64,000 bases of DNA from Vibrio ostreae (GCF_019226825.1 NZ_CP076643.1:930001-994000); one strand, 5' to 3'. Numbered from the stretch's first letter, positions 29,459-39,560 are shown. Notes: generated from the sequence alone by a model not told the origin. Made by a program: numbers and translations.

Positions 29459-30976
29459 ATGACGGTTATACGCAAGCAGGACGTCATCAGCAGTGTGGCT
29501 GATGCACTCCAGTACATTTCTTACTACCACCCTTTAGATTTTGTTCAAGCCCTGGAACAAGCTTACCATCGTGAAGAGAGCCAAGCGGCGAAAGACGCGA
29601 TTGCTCAGATTCTGATTAACTCAAGAATGTCGGCAGAAGGCCACCGTCCAATCTGTCAGGACACGGGTATCGTGACCTGTTTCGTCAATATCGGTATGGC
29701 GGTGCAGTGGGATTCGCACGATATGACGGTTCAGCAGATGGTTGATGAGGGTGTGCGTCAGGCCTACACCAACCCGGATAACCCGCTGCGCGCCTCTGTG
29801 CTGATGGATCCTGCCGGCAAACGTATCAACACCAAAGACAACACCCCGGCTGTTGTGCACATCAACATGGTGCCGGGCAATACGGTTGAAATCCAGATCG
29901 CCGCGAAGGGCGGCGGCAGTGAAAACAAAACCAAGATGGTCATGCTCAACCCATCCGATGACATTGCTGAGTGGGTAGAGAAAACTTTGCCGACCATGGG
30001 TGCCGGCTGGTGTCCACCGGGTATGCTGGGTATTGGGATCGGCGGTACGGCAGAGAAAGCAGCGGTACTGGCAAAAGAATCGTTGATGGAACACATTGAT
30101 ATTCAGGAGCTGATCGAGCGCGGTCCGCAAAACGCGGAAGAAGAGCTGCGTCTGGATATCTTTAATCGCGTTAACAAACTGGGTATCGGTGCCCAGGGCC
30201 TGGGCGGCCTGACCACTGTAGTTGATGTTAAAATCAAAACGGCGCCAACCCACGCAGCTTCTAAGCCAGTGTGCCTGATCCCGAACTGTGCGGCGACGCG
30301 CCACGTGCACTTCACGTTGGATGGTTCTGGTCCGGCGGATCTGCAGCCACCAAAACTGGAAGACTGGCCGCAAATCACCTGGGAAGCGGGGGCCAACACA
30401 CGCCGTGTTAACCTGGACACCGTTACTAAAGAAGAAGTGCAAGAGTGGAAAACCGGTGAAACGGTTCTGCTGTCAGGCAAAATCCTGACCGGACGTGATG
30501 CTGCACACAAACGTATTCAAACGATGCTCGATAACGGCGAAGGCCTGCCAGAAGGCGTGGATCTGAATGGTAAGTTTATCTACTACGTCGGCCCGGTTGA
30601 TGCGGTCGGTGACGAAGTGGTTGGCCCTGCAGGCCCGACCACGTCAACCCGTATGGACAAGTTTACCGACATGATGCTGGAGAAGACCGGCATTATGGGC
30701 ATGATTGGTAAAGCGGAACGTGGTCCGGCAACCGTTGAGTCGATTAAGAATCACAAAGCGGTTTATCTGATGGCTGTCGGCGGCGCTGCTTACCTGGTTT
30801 CAAAAGCGATCAAGAAAGCTCGCGTCGTCGCGTTTGAAGACTTGGGCATGGAAGCGATCTACGAATTTGAAGTCGAAGATATGCCGGTGACGGTTGCGGT
30901 TGACTCGCAGGGTGTCAACGCGCACCAGGTGGGTCCGGATACCTGGAAAGTGAAAATTGCCGAAGCGGCGAAGTAA
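29459..30976 (+). CDS. Class I fumarate hydratase (iron-sulfur)
   Basis: A 505-residue class I fumarase of the two-domain FumA/FumB type. Alpha-domain landmarks are RPICQDTGIVTCFVNIG (cluster Cys) and GMLGIGIGGTAEKA. Further Cys lie in KPVCLIPNCAATRH. Beta-domain landmarks are GPTTSTRMDKFTDMMLEKTG and GKAERGP. It hydrates fumarate to malate in the TCA cycle and has an oxygen-labile [4Fe-4S] cluster. I start at the ATG at 29459; the frame is open upstream but lacks homology. It is a single gene with its own terminator. Confidence 0.94.
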   Translation: MTVIRKQDVISSVADALQYISYYHPLDFVQALEQAYHREESQAAKDAIAQILINSRMSAEGHRPICQDTGIVTCFVNIGMAVQWDSHDMTVQQMVDEGVRQAYTNPDNPLRASVLMDPAGKRINTKDNTPAVVHINMVPGNTVEIQIAAKGGGSENKTKMVMLNPSDDIAEWVEKTLPTMGAGWCPPGMLGIGIGGTAEKAAVLAKESLMEHIDIQELIERGPQNAEEELRLDIFNRVNKLGIGAQGLGGLTTVVDVKIKTAPTHAASKPVCLIPNCAATRHVHFTLDGSGPADLQPPKLEDWPQITWEAGANTRRVNLDTVTKEEVQEWKTGETVLLSGKILTGRDAAHKRIQTMLDNGEGLPEGVDLNGKFIYYVGPVDAVGDEVVGPAGPTTSTRMDKFTDMMLEKTGIMGMIGKAERGPATVESIKNHKAVYLMAVGGAAYLVSKAIKKARVVAFEDLGMEAIYEFEVEDMPVTVAVDSQGVNAHQVGPDTWKVKIAEAAK

Positions 30977-31025
30977 TTTTTTTCACAAATGTTCCAGGCG
31001 CGACATTGTTCGCGCAAAAATGACG

Positions 31026-31052
31026 AAGGTGCAGCGTAAGCTGCGCCTTTTT
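31026..31052 (+). terminator. Fumarase gene terminator
   Basis: AAGGTGCAGC-GTAA-GCTGCGCCTT stem followed by TTTTTGTG, 50 bases past the stop. Confidence 0.88.
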
Positions 31053-31098
31053 GTGTTTATAATAACCCTCTAAATAGTTGAAACGTCAGGAGTGCAGA

Positions 31099-31284
31099 AT
31101 GCCTCGCTTTATTCAAATCCTGCAAATCGTTATTGCGGTTGTTGTCGGTGCCCTTATTGGCTATGACCTGATTTTGCATGGTATCAGTATTTTCGATAAT
31201 AAATATGTCACCACAACATGTGTGCTGTTTGTATTGTTAGAAATTGCCCTGTTTGTGGTTTACAAGCTGATCGAAGACGATTAA
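31099..31284 (+). CDS. Small inner-membrane protein, unrecognised
   Basis: A 61-residue protein starting MPRFIQILQIV with two membrane helices (about 5-24 and 37-56) and a short acidic tail KLIEDD. CAGGAG lies six bases before the ATG at 31099. The frame opens seven codons earlier at a TTG, which I reject. A terminator follows, so it is a monocistronic unit. I do not recognise the family; it could be one of the many small membrane proteins conserved in vibrios. Confidence 0.7.
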   Translation: MPRFIQILQIVIAVVVGALIGYDLILHGISIFDNKYVTTTCVLFVLLEIALFVVYKLIEDD

Positions 31285-31339
31285 ACGCCGCCTGTGCTCT
31301 GGTGTGGTTGTCCGCCGACAAGCTGCAATATTTAAATCC

Positions 31340-31370
31340 TAAGCCTCTGATTTTATTCAGGGGCTTTTTT
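31340..31370 (+). terminator. Terminator after small membrane protein gene
   Basis: AAGCCTCTGA-TTTTAT-TCAGGGGCTT stem followed by TTTTTT. Confidence 0.88.
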
Positions 31371-31487
31371 ATTCATCTCGTATTAAGATTAGGTAAGGTA
31401 GGCTTGGGGGCGTTAAGCAACGTACGGTATTGCCTGACATGGCATCCAAATGATAACGGAGCATTTAAATAATTACGGAGACGATGA

Positions 31488-32867
31488 ATGAAGCGTATTA
31501 GCCAAGAAATGACTGATTTAATCCATCGCGGCCTGGACTCTCATGTTCGTCTGGCGGTGACCGGGTTGTCGCGCGCCGGGAAAACCGCCTTTATCAGTTC
31601 TCTGGTTAATCAACTGGTGCATACCTCAACGCATGACAATCTGCCACTGCTCGCGGCGGCGCGTGATAAACGTATCATTGGCGCAAAGCGGGTTCCGCAA
31701 AGTAATTTGATGGTGCCAAGCTTTGGCTACGATGAAGCCATGAGTCAGTTACATGCCAACCCGCCACACTGGCCGGTTCCGACCCGGGATGTGAGTGAAA
31801 TTCGCCTGGCAATTAAATATAAGACGCACAGCCGCACCCGCAAGCTGATCAGTAAAACCTCGACCCTGTACCTCGACGTGATTGATTATCCGGGAGAGTG
31901 GTTGCTGGATTTACCGTTGCTGCAACTCGACTTTGAAACCTGGTCTGCGCAGCAGTTTAATGCTCTGCATGGCAAGCGGGCTGAGCTGGCACAAGAGTGG
32001 TTAACACAACTGGATCAGCTGGATTTGCAGCAAGAGGCCAATGAAAAACACTTGGCTGAAATTGCGGCGCTGTACACTGATTATCTGCACCGTTGTAAAG
32101 AAGCGGGACTGCACTGGGTGCAGCCGGGGCGTTTTGTTCTGCCTGGAGAGCTGGCCGGTGCGCCGGTGTTGCAGTTTTTCCCGTGTCGCCCGGATACGTT
32201 ACAGCACAAAAACGGCAAACACTCGATGCTGGCGCTGCTGAAGCAGCGTTACGAAGAGTATCAGAACAAGGTGGTTAAGGCGTTTTACAAACATCACTTC
32301 GCAACGTTTGACCGCCAGATTGTGCTGGTCGACTGTTTATCACCGCTCAATGAAGGGCATGAATCTTTTATGGATATGCGCGATGCGCTTGAGCAGATCA
32401 TGCAGAGCTTCCGTTATGGCCGCAGCGGCATGCTCAGTCGTCTGTTTGCACCCAAAATTGATAAGGTGTTGTTTGCGGCGACCAAAGCCGATCACGTCAC
32501 GCCCGATCAGCATCCGAATATGGTGGCCTTGTTGCAACAGATGATTCATCCGGCCTGGCAGCATACCGCGTATGAAAATATAGAGATGAGCTGTCTGAGT
32601 ATGGCATCGGTGAGAGCGACCCAGTCGGGCCATATTGAAACCGGTCAGGGCAGAGTGTCTGCCATCCAGGGCACGACTCTGCAAGGCGACAACATGACAG
32701 TTTATCCCGGTGAGGTGCCAAAACGTCTGCCTAACGCCGACTTCTGGCACAATCGGTCGTTCGATTTTACCGCGTTCCGCCCGATGTCAGGTCATCAGGA
32801 TGAGCCGCTGAAACATATTCGTCTGGATAAAGCGCTGGATACACTGATTGGAGACAAACTGAAATGA
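31488..32867 (+). CDS. ycjX: YcjX-like P-loop NTPase
   Basis: A 459-residue DUF463 protein. The P-loop GLSRAGKT spans residues 26-33. It resembles dynamin-like or Ras-like GTPases and is linked in enterobacteria to the phage-shock region. It is followed by ycjF with a 4-base ATGA overlap, the usual pairing, and then by tyrR as in E. coli. The ribosome-binding site is CGGAG. The function is probably membrane-stress related; the molecular role is not settled. Confidence 0.92.
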   Translation: MKRISQEMTDLIHRGLDSHVRLAVTGLSRAGKTAFISSLVNQLVHTSTHDNLPLLAAARDKRIIGAKRVPQSNLMVPSFGYDEAMSQLHANPPHWPVPTRDVSEIRLAIKYKTHSRTRKLISKTSTLYLDVIDYPGEWLLDLPLLQLDFETWSAQQFNALHGKRAELAQEWLTQLDQLDLQQEANEKHLAEIAALYTDYLHRCKEAGLHWVQPGRFVLPGELAGAPVLQFFPCRPDTLQHKNGKHSMLALLKQRYEEYQNKVVKAFYKHHFATFDRQIVLVDCLSPLNEGHESFMDMRDALEQIMQSFRYGRSGMLSRLFAPKIDKVLFAATKADHVTPDQHPNMVALLQQMIHPAWQHTAYENIEMSCLSMASVRATQSGHIETGQGRVSAIQGTTLQGDNMTVYPGEVPKRLPNADFWHNRSFDFTAFRPMSGHQDEPLKHIRLDKALDTLIGDKLK

Positions 32868-33886
32868 GCGAATACAAAACTCGTCAGGTTTTTGAGCAGC
32901 CACTGAGCAGTGAAGAAACGCACATTGAACTCAATACCCAGCAGCAGTTTGCTGAGCAGGATAAATTCGTTCCCAGTGTCGCGGAGCCGCAAGAGACACC
33001 AGCGGAAGCCGAACTTGAGCAGGTTATTCGCCCTAAGCGCGGGCGTAAATGGTTTACTGTCACTATGCTGGGTGCGTTTTCCGGCCTGGTCGGCTGGCAG
33101 GCCATCGATAGCGTGGTCACCTCTGTGCAAACGGCCGATTGGCTCAGCCTGGGCTGGAGCGGCTTTGTTTCAGTTCTGGCCGGTTTGGGTATCGGTGCGA
33201 TTGGGAAAGAGCTGTGGAAGCTGCGTCAGCTCCGTCACCACTTTTCAGTTCAGGAGCAGGCCGAGAGTCTGATTGCCAATAATGCGGTGGGCCAGGGCGA
33301 AGCATTTTGCCGCGATCTAGCGCAACAGGGTGGTATTCAGCCGCAGAGTGCGGCATTTCAGCGCTGGCAGAATTCGCTGGATAATAGCCACAGCGACGCC
33401 GAAGTGCTGGATATGTACGATGCCATGGTAGTCAGTGAACAAGATAAAAAGGCGACTAAGCTGGTGTCGCAATACGCCACAGAGTCCGCGGCGCTGGTAG
33501 CTATTAGCCCGTTAGCCGTTGCGGACATGTTGTTGGTCGCCTGGCGCAATTTTAAAATGATCGATCAACTGGCCGAATTGTACGGTGTTGAGCTGGGTTA
33601 CTGGTCACGCCTTAAGCTGTTTAAAGCGGTGCTGGTTAATATGGCAGCAGCCGGTGCCAGTGAGCTGGCGGTGGATGCCAGTATGGACCTGCTCACCATG
33701 GATCTGGCCGGTAAAGTGTCGGCCCGCGCCGGACAAGGGCTGGGTATCGGTATCCTCACCGCACGCCTGGGGCTGAAGGCGATGTCTTTACTGCGCCCGT
33801 TACCGTGGCATAAAGATCGCGCGGTCAAATTAGGTGCAATCCGTAAACAAATCGTGGCGAAAGTCACGGCGCTTACGGTCAAATAG
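32864..33886 (+). CDS. ycjF: YcjF-like inner-membrane protein
   Basis: A 340-residue TIGR01620/DUF697-type protein. The first ~65 residues are hydrophilic and charged. Two membrane helices follow (about 66-88 and 98-118). The C-terminal half has the DUF697 pattern of hydrophobic helices ([20 protein letters not shown]). Its start overlaps the ycjX stop in ATGA, so the two are translationally coupled. Its role is unknown but always tied to YcjX. Confidence 0.9.
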   Translation: MSEYKTRQVFEQPLSSEETHIELNTQQQFAEQDKFVPSVAEPQETPAEAELEQVIRPKRGRKWFTVTMLGAFSGLVGWQAIDSVVTSVQTADWLSLGWSGFVSVLAGLGIGAIGKELWKLRQLRHHFSVQEQAESLIANNAVGQGEAFCRDLAQQGGIQPQSAAFQRWQNSLDNSHSDAEVLDMYDAMVVSEQDKKATKLVSQYATESAALVAISPLAVADMLLVAWRNFKMIDQLAELYGVELGYWSRLKLFKAVLVNMAAAGASELAVDASMDLLTMDLAGKVSARAGQGLGIGILTARLGLKAMSLLRPLPWHKDRAVKLGAIRKQIVAKVTALTVK

Positions 33887-33947
33887 CGGAAAGTAGCCGT
33901 TGAAACAAGAGATTGCTTGACGCCATTCGGGCCTTGATAGAAACTAC

Positions 33948-33965
33948 TGTCAACTTTTCGTGACA
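33948..33965. promoter_or_regulatory. Candidate TyrR box upstream of tyrR
   Basis: TGTCAACTTTTCGTGACA fits TGTAAA-N6-TTTACA with three mismatches and has the TGTCA/TGACA symmetry. It ends 23 bases before the tyrR start. Autorepression of tyrR through such a box is known in E. coli. Confidence 0.5.
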
Positions 33966-33988
33966 CTTTCTGATTAGGAATAAATTCA

Positions 33989-35533
33989 GTGCGTCTTGAA
34001 GTCTCTTGTGAAGACAGACTCGGGTTGACCCGGGAACTGCTCGATATTCTCGCATCCAAAAATATTGATTTGCGCGGCATTGAAATCGATGTGATTGGTA
34101 TTATTTACCTCAACTGCCCGGACATCGATTTTGAAACCTTCAGTGAACTGATGGCCGAAATTCGTCGGATTCCCGGTGTCAGGGACGTGCGAAAAATTCA
34201 GTTTATGCCGATTGAGCGTCACAATACGGAACTGATTTCCCTGCTCAACAACCTGCCTGACGCGGTACTGGCGATTGATCTGAAAGGCTCAGTCGATATG
34301 GCGAACCACTCTGCCCAGTCACTGTTCCATAAAGATGAACAAGAGATGATCGGCGCGCATGTCTCGACACTGCTGCCGGCGTTTAATTTCTCACGTTGGG
34401 TGGAAGGTAGCAAGTCACGGGTACGTGAAGAAGTGGTACTGGATGGTCTCGATTATGTGATGGATCTGATGCCGGTTTACATTACCGGTGAGTCGAAAGA
34501 GTCCACCCTGGCGAGCTCCATGATGATCATTCGTTCAGCCAACGCCAACGTGGTCGCTGACGATAAGCTGCCGCTGCACAATAACCTCGGATTTGAACAC
34601 TTTGTTGGTGTGTCTAACCGCCATAAGACGCTGATCAATCAGGCGAAAAAACTCGCGATGCTCGATCAGCCACTGCTGATTGAAGGCGAAACCGGTACCG
34701 GTAAAGAGATGCTGGCCCGTGCCTGTCACAATCGCTCTAATCGTTCGGATGCGCCTTTTCTGGTGTTGAGCTGTGCATCCATGCCGGATGATGTGGCCGA
34801 AACCGAACTATTCGGACACGCTCCGGGGTCGTTTAACCATCAGCAGGGTCATAAAGGTATTTTCGAACAGGCAAACGGCGGCACGGTATTCCTGGACGAA
34901 ATTGGCGAAATGAGCCCACACCTGCAGATCAAACTATTGCGTTTTTTGCAGGACGGCACTTTCCGCCGGGTCGGTGAAGAGCATGAAGTGCATGTCGATG
35001 TGCGTGTGCTGGCCTCGACCCGCCACAATCTGGCTGAGCTGGCCGAATCGGGTAAGTTTCGCGAAGACCTGTTTTACCGCCTCAACGTGCTGACTCTGCG
35101 TATTCCGCCGCTGCGAGAACGTCCGAGCGATGTACAACCACTGCTGGAGCTTTTCGTTGCTAAACATTGCCACAAAATGGGCATGCTGAAACCGAAACTG
35201 GAAGAGGGATTGCTCGATCAACTGGCCCAATATCAGTGGCCGGGTAACATGCGTCAGCTGGACAACATGGTGCTGCGTGCCCTGACCGAAATGCCGGATG
35301 ACAAACTGGATGTCGAATATTTCCATCTGCCACAGTTAGAGACCGTCTCCTCGGGTATAGCGAATGTCAACCTGGACGGTGCGCTGGATGACATCATGAA
35401 AGAGTACGAAGCTCAGGTACTGGATCGTCTGTATCAGTCGTTCCCGTCGAGTCGTAAACTGGCTAAACGACTCAACGTTTCACATACGTCGATCGCAAAC
35501 AAGCTGCGCGATTACGGCATCAGGAAGCGCTAA
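33989..35533 (+). CDS. tyrR: Aromatic amino acid regulator TyrR
   Basis: A 514-residue regulator colinear with E. coli TyrR. Residues 1-75 are an ACT domain (MRLEVSCEDRLGLTRELLDI), about 80-190 a PAS domain, about 205-430 an AAA+ domain (Walker A GETGTGKE; Walker B GGTVFLDEIGEM) and about 470-512 an HTH (AKRLNVSHTSIANKL). The sigma-54 contact loop GAFTGA is replaced by GHAPGSFN, so it acts with sigma-70, as in E. coli. It binds aromatic amino acids and ATP. The start is GTG. A TyrR-box-like palindrome lies just upstream. The stop overlaps the next ATG as TAATG. Confidence 0.95.
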   Translation: MRLEVSCEDRLGLTRELLDILASKNIDLRGIEIDVIGIIYLNCPDIDFETFSELMAEIRRIPGVRDVRKIQFMPIERHNTELISLLNNLPDAVLAIDLKGSVDMANHSAQSLFHKDEQEMIGAHVSTLLPAFNFSRWVEGSKSRVREEVVLDGLDYVMDLMPVYITGESKESTLASSMMIIRSANANVVADDKLPLHNNLGFEHFVGVSNRHKTLINQAKKLAMLDQPLLIEGETGTGKEMLARACHNRSNRSDAPFLVLSCASMPDDVAETELFGHAPGSFNHQQGHKGIFEQANGGTVFLDEIGEMSPHLQIKLLRFLQDGTFRRVGEEHEVHVDVRVLASTRHNLAELAESGKFREDLFYRLNVLTLRIPPLRERPSDVQPLLELFVAKHCHKMGMLKPKLEEGLLDQLAQYQWPGNMRQLDNMVLRALTEMPDDKLDVEYFHLPQLETVSSGIANVNLDGALDDIMKEYEAQVLDRLYQSFPSSRKLAKRLNVSHTSIANKLRDYGIRKR

Positions 35534-36108
35534 TGGAAAGTTACAGTACCGCCAGCCATGTCTATGAAACGGATGGTGAGATCCTGCTTCGCACGGCAGA
35601 ACCTGACGATGCGAAATTAATCTCGGACTATTTCATCGCCAACCGGGCGTTCCTGAAGCCTTGGGAACCATTGCGCGAGAGTGAGTTTTTCACTGAATTT
35701 GGCTGGCAGCAGCGCTTGATCAAACTGCATGAACTGCACAAAATGGCGCTCGGCTACTATCTGCTGATCATTGATGTGAAAACTCACGCCATGTTAGGGA
35801 CCATCTCGTTCAGCAACATTTCGCGTTTTCCGTTTTATGCCTGTAATGTCGGTTATTCTCTGGCTGAGCAGGCTCAGGGACGCTATATCATGTCACGAGC
35901 ACTCAAAATGGCCTGTGATTACATGTTTCGCGTACAAAATATGCACCGCATTATGGCGGCGTATATGCCGCGGAATAAGCGCAGTGAAGCGGTACTGCTC
36001 GGTCTGGGTTTCGAACCGGAAGGGCATGCGAAAGATTACCTGTTGATTGACGGTAAGTGGGAAGATCATAATCTGACTTCGCTGCGCCACCCGCACTGGA
36101 AGATGTAG
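35533..36108 (+). CDS. GNAT N-acetyltransferase, RimJ-like
   Basis: A 191-residue GNAT protein of the RimJ/RimL group. Landmarks are ILLRTAEPDDAKLISDYF near the N-terminus, the beta-4 strand LGTISFSNI, a divergent acetyl-CoA loop around AEQAQGRYIMSRALKM, and MHRIMAAYMPRNKRSEAVL near the end. RimJ acetylates the N-terminus of a ribosomal protein (S5). The group assignment is firm; the exact target is not. Its start overlaps the tyrR stop, so it is co-transcribed and translationally coupled. Confidence 0.85.
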   Translation: MESYSTASHVYETDGEILLRTAEPDDAKLISDYFIANRAFLKPWEPLRESEFFTEFGWQQRLIKLHELHKMALGYYLLIIDVKTHAMLGTISFSNISRFPFYACNVGYSLAEQAQGRYIMSRALKMACDYMFRVQNMHRIMAAYMPRNKRSEAVLLGLGFEPEGHAKDYLLIDGKWEDHNLTSLRHPHWKM

Positions 36109-36173
36109 CCGGGCGTTGAACTGGTGTTGAGGCGCCGGTTGAACGGCCTTGCAAACAGTAATTGAGATGAGAA

Positions 36174-36830
36174 ATGACGATGCCCATAGAGCCCGATACC
36201 ACTCCGAATCAGCCTGAAACGGCCCACTCTGCAACCGATAAGCTGACAAGAATGCAGCAGCAACTGGCGTTGGTGCTGGAGCTGGATCGCCTGAAAAGCG
36301 TGTTACGCCGTACTCGGGTCAAAAGTGCGCAGGGGCGGGCCGAGAACAGTGCTGAACACAGCTGGCATGTGGCGATGATGGCTTTGCTGATGGAAGAGCA
36401 TGCCAACCAGCCGGTCGATATCGGCCGGGTACTCAAAATGCTGCTGATGCATGACATGGTCGAAATTGATGCCGGTGACACCTTTGTCTATGACAGTGTC
36501 GCCAGCGCGCAGCAAGAAGAAAAAGAGCTGGCCGCGGCTGAGCGTCTGTTCGCTATACTGCCGCAAGAGCAGGGTGAAGAACTGTTTGCCCTGTGGCGTG
36601 AATTCGAAGCGGCGCAAAGCGCTGATGCACAGTTTGCCAAAGCATTGGATCGCCTGATCCCGATGTTGCTGAATTATCATAACCAGGGTCAAAGCTGGTT
36701 AGAACATGGCGTTACCCGCCAACAAGCCCTGACCGTGAACCGCCGCATTGATGACGGTTCACATGCGCTGTGGGATTACGCACAGCAAATGATTGAACAC
36801 GCCACCCAACAAGGTTGGCTTAAAGCCTGA
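36174..36830 (+). CDS. HD-domain phosphohydrolase (YfbR-like)
   Basis: A 218-residue HD-domain protein. Metal ligands are visible as H in ENSAEHSWHVAM, HD in LLMHDMVEIDAGD and a later Asp near FAKALDRLIPMLL. The family includes 5'-nucleotidases such as YfbR that act on deoxynucleoside monophosphates. The first ~35 residues are a hydrophilic extension. It starts 65 bases after the acetyltransferase stop on the same strand. The substrate is unproven. Confidence 0.84.
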   Translation: MTMPIEPDTTPNQPETAHSATDKLTRMQQQLALVLELDRLKSVLRRTRVKSAQGRAENSAEHSWHVAMMALLMEEHANQPVDIGRVLKMLLMHDMVEIDAGDTFVYDSVASAQQEEKELAAAERLFAILPQEQGEELFALWREFEAAQSADAQFAKALDRLIPMLLNYHNQGQSWLEHGVTRQQALTVNRRIDDGSHALWDYAQQMIEHATQQGWLKA

Positions 36831-36840
36831 AGGACATTGC

Positions 36841-37314
36841 ATGTCGTATTTGCCTTTGGAACAGTACCAAAGAAAATGGATTTTCACGCACCAGTCTATG
36901 CCGGTTCCGGCAGAGGATCTGGAACAGATCAAACCTATGTCTCAAATGCGCGCGGCTCAGTTCTGGAAAGAGAACCTCAGTGCGCAAAGCCCTGATGCCG
37001 AGCGTTTCAGCTCGCAGGACTGGCCGAGCAAAACCAACAGCTGGCTGCATGAAGTGGAGTGGATGTCAGAGTGGGAGAGTGATGATGAAGCTCTGCCTGA
37101 GGCGATCCTGGAGCATATCGACTGGCAGGATGATGTGACGGTCTACTTCTGCTATGAGAAATACAACGTCATCGAGACCAAGTGGTCGGTATTCAAACGC
37201 CACTGGAAAAACTTCCTGTTTTACGATGACGGCCCGATCCTGCTCGGGCGTCGCCGTCAGCAAGCGCTGTGGTTCAATACCAATGGTACAGTCAAACTGG
37301 GTCAGCACGAATAA
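36841..37314 (+). CDS. DUF2947-like small protein
   Basis: A 157-residue soluble acidic protein starting MSYLPLEQYQRKW. It is rich in aromatic residues (WKNFLFYDDGPIL; SSQDWPSKTNSWLHEVEW). The pattern matches the DUF2947 family of vibrios as I recall it. AAGGACATTGC precedes the ATG at 36841, 10 bases after the HD-domain gene's stop, so it is the last gene of the tyrR transcript. Function unknown. Confidence 0.75.
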   Translation: MSYLPLEQYQRKWIFTHQSMPVPAEDLEQIKPMSQMRAAQFWKENLSAQSPDAERFSSQDWPSKTNSWLHEVEWMSEWESDDEALPEAILEHIDWQDDVTVYFCYEKYNVIETKWSVFKRHWKNFLFYDDGPILLGRRRQQALWFNTNGTVKLGQHE

Positions 37315-37360
37315 TCGCGCAACTTAGTGCTATTACTTTTCTTAAACAACAAGAGTAAAT

Positions 37361-37390
37361 AAAAAACCGGCGTCATGGCCGGTTTTTTTG
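37361..37390. terminator. Bidirectional terminator between DUF2947 and rhtA-like genes
   Basis: AAAAAACCGGC-GTCATG-GCCGGTTTTTTT between convergent genes. Confidence 0.9.
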
Positions 37391-37419
37391 TATCCGGAGC
37401 GTCGCAGGCCGCTGTCGGA

Positions 37420-38298
37420 TCAATCCTGTATGACCACCACCCGGCTGCGGCTGGCGGCCAGTGTACTGCCAATAGAGGCACTGATGATAAACAGTATGGC
37501 TCCCCATTGCGACAGGTCGAGCGTTTCACCCAGAATAGCCAGTCCGGCCATGGCGGCAATCGCCGGCTCCAGGCTCATCATGACACTGAAATGTTGGGTC
37601 GACAGACGGCTCAACGCCATCATTTCCAGGCTGTAAGGTAGTGCACTGGACAAAATGGCAATGGTCAGTGCCATTGGCACAATCGACCAGGTAAACAGCG
37701 GACCTTCCGCTAAATTAGCCCCGAGCGGGAAATAGATCACAGTGGCGATACACAGGCCAAGCGCCACGGTGGCACCGCCGCTGCCAACCGAGCCGGCCCG
37801 CTGTCCAAACCAGATATAGGCTGCCCAGCAACCGCCTGCCGCCAGTGCCAGCGCAACTCCTATTGGGTCAAGCGCATCGACACCGGACATGTCCGGTAAC
37901 AATAAGGCCAGCCCAGCAACCGCCAGCGCGACCCAGACAAAATCCCGTTTACGCCGCGAAGAGAGTAACGCCAGCATCAGGGGGCCGGTAAACTCCAGTG
38001 CAACACCAATGCCGAGCGGAATGCGTTCCAGCGCGAAATAGAAGGTCATCTGCATGCCGCCAAGCGCAAAGCCATACACCGCCATAGCCCGCCATTGGCT
38101 GCGGCTCAGCCGCAGTCGCCACGGACGGAAAATCAACACCAGCAGCAGGGCGGACAAGCCGATGCGCAGCGCGACGGTACCGCCGACACCAACCACAGGA
38201 AAAAATTGTTTGGCGATGGATGCACCGGACTGGATTGTGATCATGGCACAAAGCAGGCAGCCGACAGCAAGCACAACCGGAGATTTATTCAGTAACAT
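37420..38298 (-). CDS. rhtA: RhtA-like threonine/homoserine exporter (EamA family)
   Basis: A 292-residue inner-membrane protein with about 10 helices in two EamA repeats. It follows E. coli RhtA closely: GGMQMTFYFALERIPLGIGV, ALEFTGPLMLALLSSRR and ILSSALPYSLEMMALSRL. RhtA exports threonine, homoserine and some other amino acids or toxic analogues. The frame extends upstream, but the ATG at 38298 (MLLNKSPVVL) matches the family start. It lies downstream of a LysR gene on the same strand with a 320-base gap. Confidence 0.86.
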   Translation of the reverse strand: MLLNKSPVVLAVGCLLCAMITIQSGASIAKQFFPVVGVGGTVALRIGLSALLLVLIFRPWRLRLSRSQWRAMAVYGFALGGMQMTFYFALERIPLGIGVALEFTGPLMLALLSSRRKRDFVWVALAVAGLALLLPDMSGVDALDPIGVALALAAGGCWAAYIWFGQRAGSVGSGGATVALGLCIATVIYFPLGANLAEGPLFTWSIVPMALTIAILSSALPYSLEMMALSRLSTQHFSVMMSLEPAIAAMAGLAILGETLDLSQWGAILFIISASIGSTLAASRSRVVVIQD

Positions 38299-38618
38299 AG
38301 GCACCGTTATTATTGTAAAAGCCAACCCAATGATTATTAAAGCTAACGCGAGGATTATGCCGCAATTGTTGCGCAGCGAATACCCGATCCAGAGCGATTT
38401 ATCTGCTGGCGACAACGCCAATTTGTTGAATAAACAGTAAGAAAGCGCCAGGTATTGGCTCGTTTGACAACGTTACTCGCTGATTTATGAGTGGAATTTG
38501 ATTGTAACTTGCACAGTAATGGTGCGCCATGTTCGTCATGCAACGCTGTGCACAGCGTCGCATTCAGACTGCCTCACTATTTCAAACTGCCTCATTATCA
38601 TCGCGTATCAGCGATGAT
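38299..38618. other. Gene-free stretch between LysR gene and rhtA-like gene
   Basis: About 320 bases without a gene, presumably holding the rhtA-like promoter. It contains a 14-base perfect palindrome CGCTGTG-CACAGCG at 38544-38557, and two close copies of ACTGCCTCAxTAT near 38570-38595. The palindrome could be an operator. Confidence 0.5.
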
Positions 38619-39560
38619 TCACATGGCGAGGCTGGAGCGTTGTGACATGATGTCTTTCACCTGGCGCATACGTTGTTCGCATTTGCTTTGCAAGAACTGA
38701 TGCAGCGCACGGGTGGAGTGATTGAGTAAACGTTTGTCGGCACACACCAGATAGACCGGACAGGGTTCCGATTGCCATTCGGATAACAGCGGTAGCAGAC
38801 GGCCGTCAATAATGTCCTGACTAATATCGAGCAGCGATTTATAGGCCACGCCTCGTCCGTTGACGGCCCAGCGATGCACTACATCACCATCGTTAGCACT
38901 GAGTCTGCTTTTTACCACCACGGTTTCCGGATTGCCGTCTCTCCAGAAGGTCCAGCGGTTGTGGTAAGTATCTGACAGCATAAAACAGAGGCACTGGTGA
39001 GCGAGCAGATCACTTGGCTTGACGATGGCCGGTTTGTTTTGAACATACTCAGGACTGGCGCAGATCACTCGGGTATTATGGCGGCAGATAGGTAAGGCAA
39101 CGAAGTTGGAATCCGGTGGTGTGCCGTAGCGAATCGCCAGATCGATCGGGCGGTGATACAGATTGGTGATGCCATCCGATAAATCGAGGTTGATCGACAG
39201 GTTAGGATGCAACTCCATAAATTCATCCAGCCAACTCAGCAACTGATTACGGCCGAAATCCGACGGCGCGGACAGATTGAGCGTACCGGAAATTTCGCCC
39301 TGGCTTTGCGCAATCTGATCCAACCCTTCCTGAATGGTACTCAGTGCAGACTGAGTCCTTTGCAACAGAATATCGCCCTCGTTGGTCAGACGCAGGCTGC
39401 GGGTCGAGCGGACAAACAGTGCAAACCCGAGCTGGGATTCTAGGCGTTTGATGGCAGCGCTGACCGCAGCCGGAGTCAAATCCAGGCTATGCGCTGCTTG
39501 TGAGAAGCTGCTTTGACGAGCGGTTTCGACAAAGATATTAAGATCGTTTAATGCTTTCAT
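38619..39560 (-). CDS. LysR-family transcriptional regulator
   Basis: A 313-residue LysR regulator. The winged helix is at residues 1-60 (FVETARQSSFSQAAHSLDLT followed by PAAVSAAIKRLES). The rest is a two-lobed effector-binding domain typical of the AphB/DsdC-like group that includes CrgA homologues. The target is unknown. It lies upstream of the rhtA-like gene on the same strand and upstream, in the opposite sense of reading, of the nitroreductase pair. The start ATG at 39560 is the family start. Confidence 0.9.
   Translation of the reverse strand: MKALNDLNIFVETARQSSFSQAAHSLDLTPAAVSAAIKRLESQLGFALFVRSTRSLRLTNEGDILLQRTQSALSTIQEGLDQIAQSQGEISGTLNLSAPSDFGRNQLLSWLDEFMELHPNLSINLDLSDGITNLYHRPIDLAIRYGTPPDSNFVALPICRHNTRVICASPEYVQNKPAIVKPSDLLAHQCLCFMLSDTYHNRWTFWRDGNPETVVVKSRLSANDGDVVHRWAVNGRGVAYKSLLDISQDIIDGRLLPLLSEWQSEPCPVYLVCADKRLLNHSTRALHQFLQSKCEQRMRQVKDIMSQRSSLAM

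Noticed and set aside
29621..30442. 273-codon open frame on the minus strand
   Set aside because: It lies entirely inside the fumarase gene, has no start signal, and its His/Arg-rich product looks like an antisense shadow.
38299..38421. N-terminal extension of the RhtA-like protein
   Set aside because: Homology to RhtA starts at MLLNKSPVV; the extension is an open frame in the leader.
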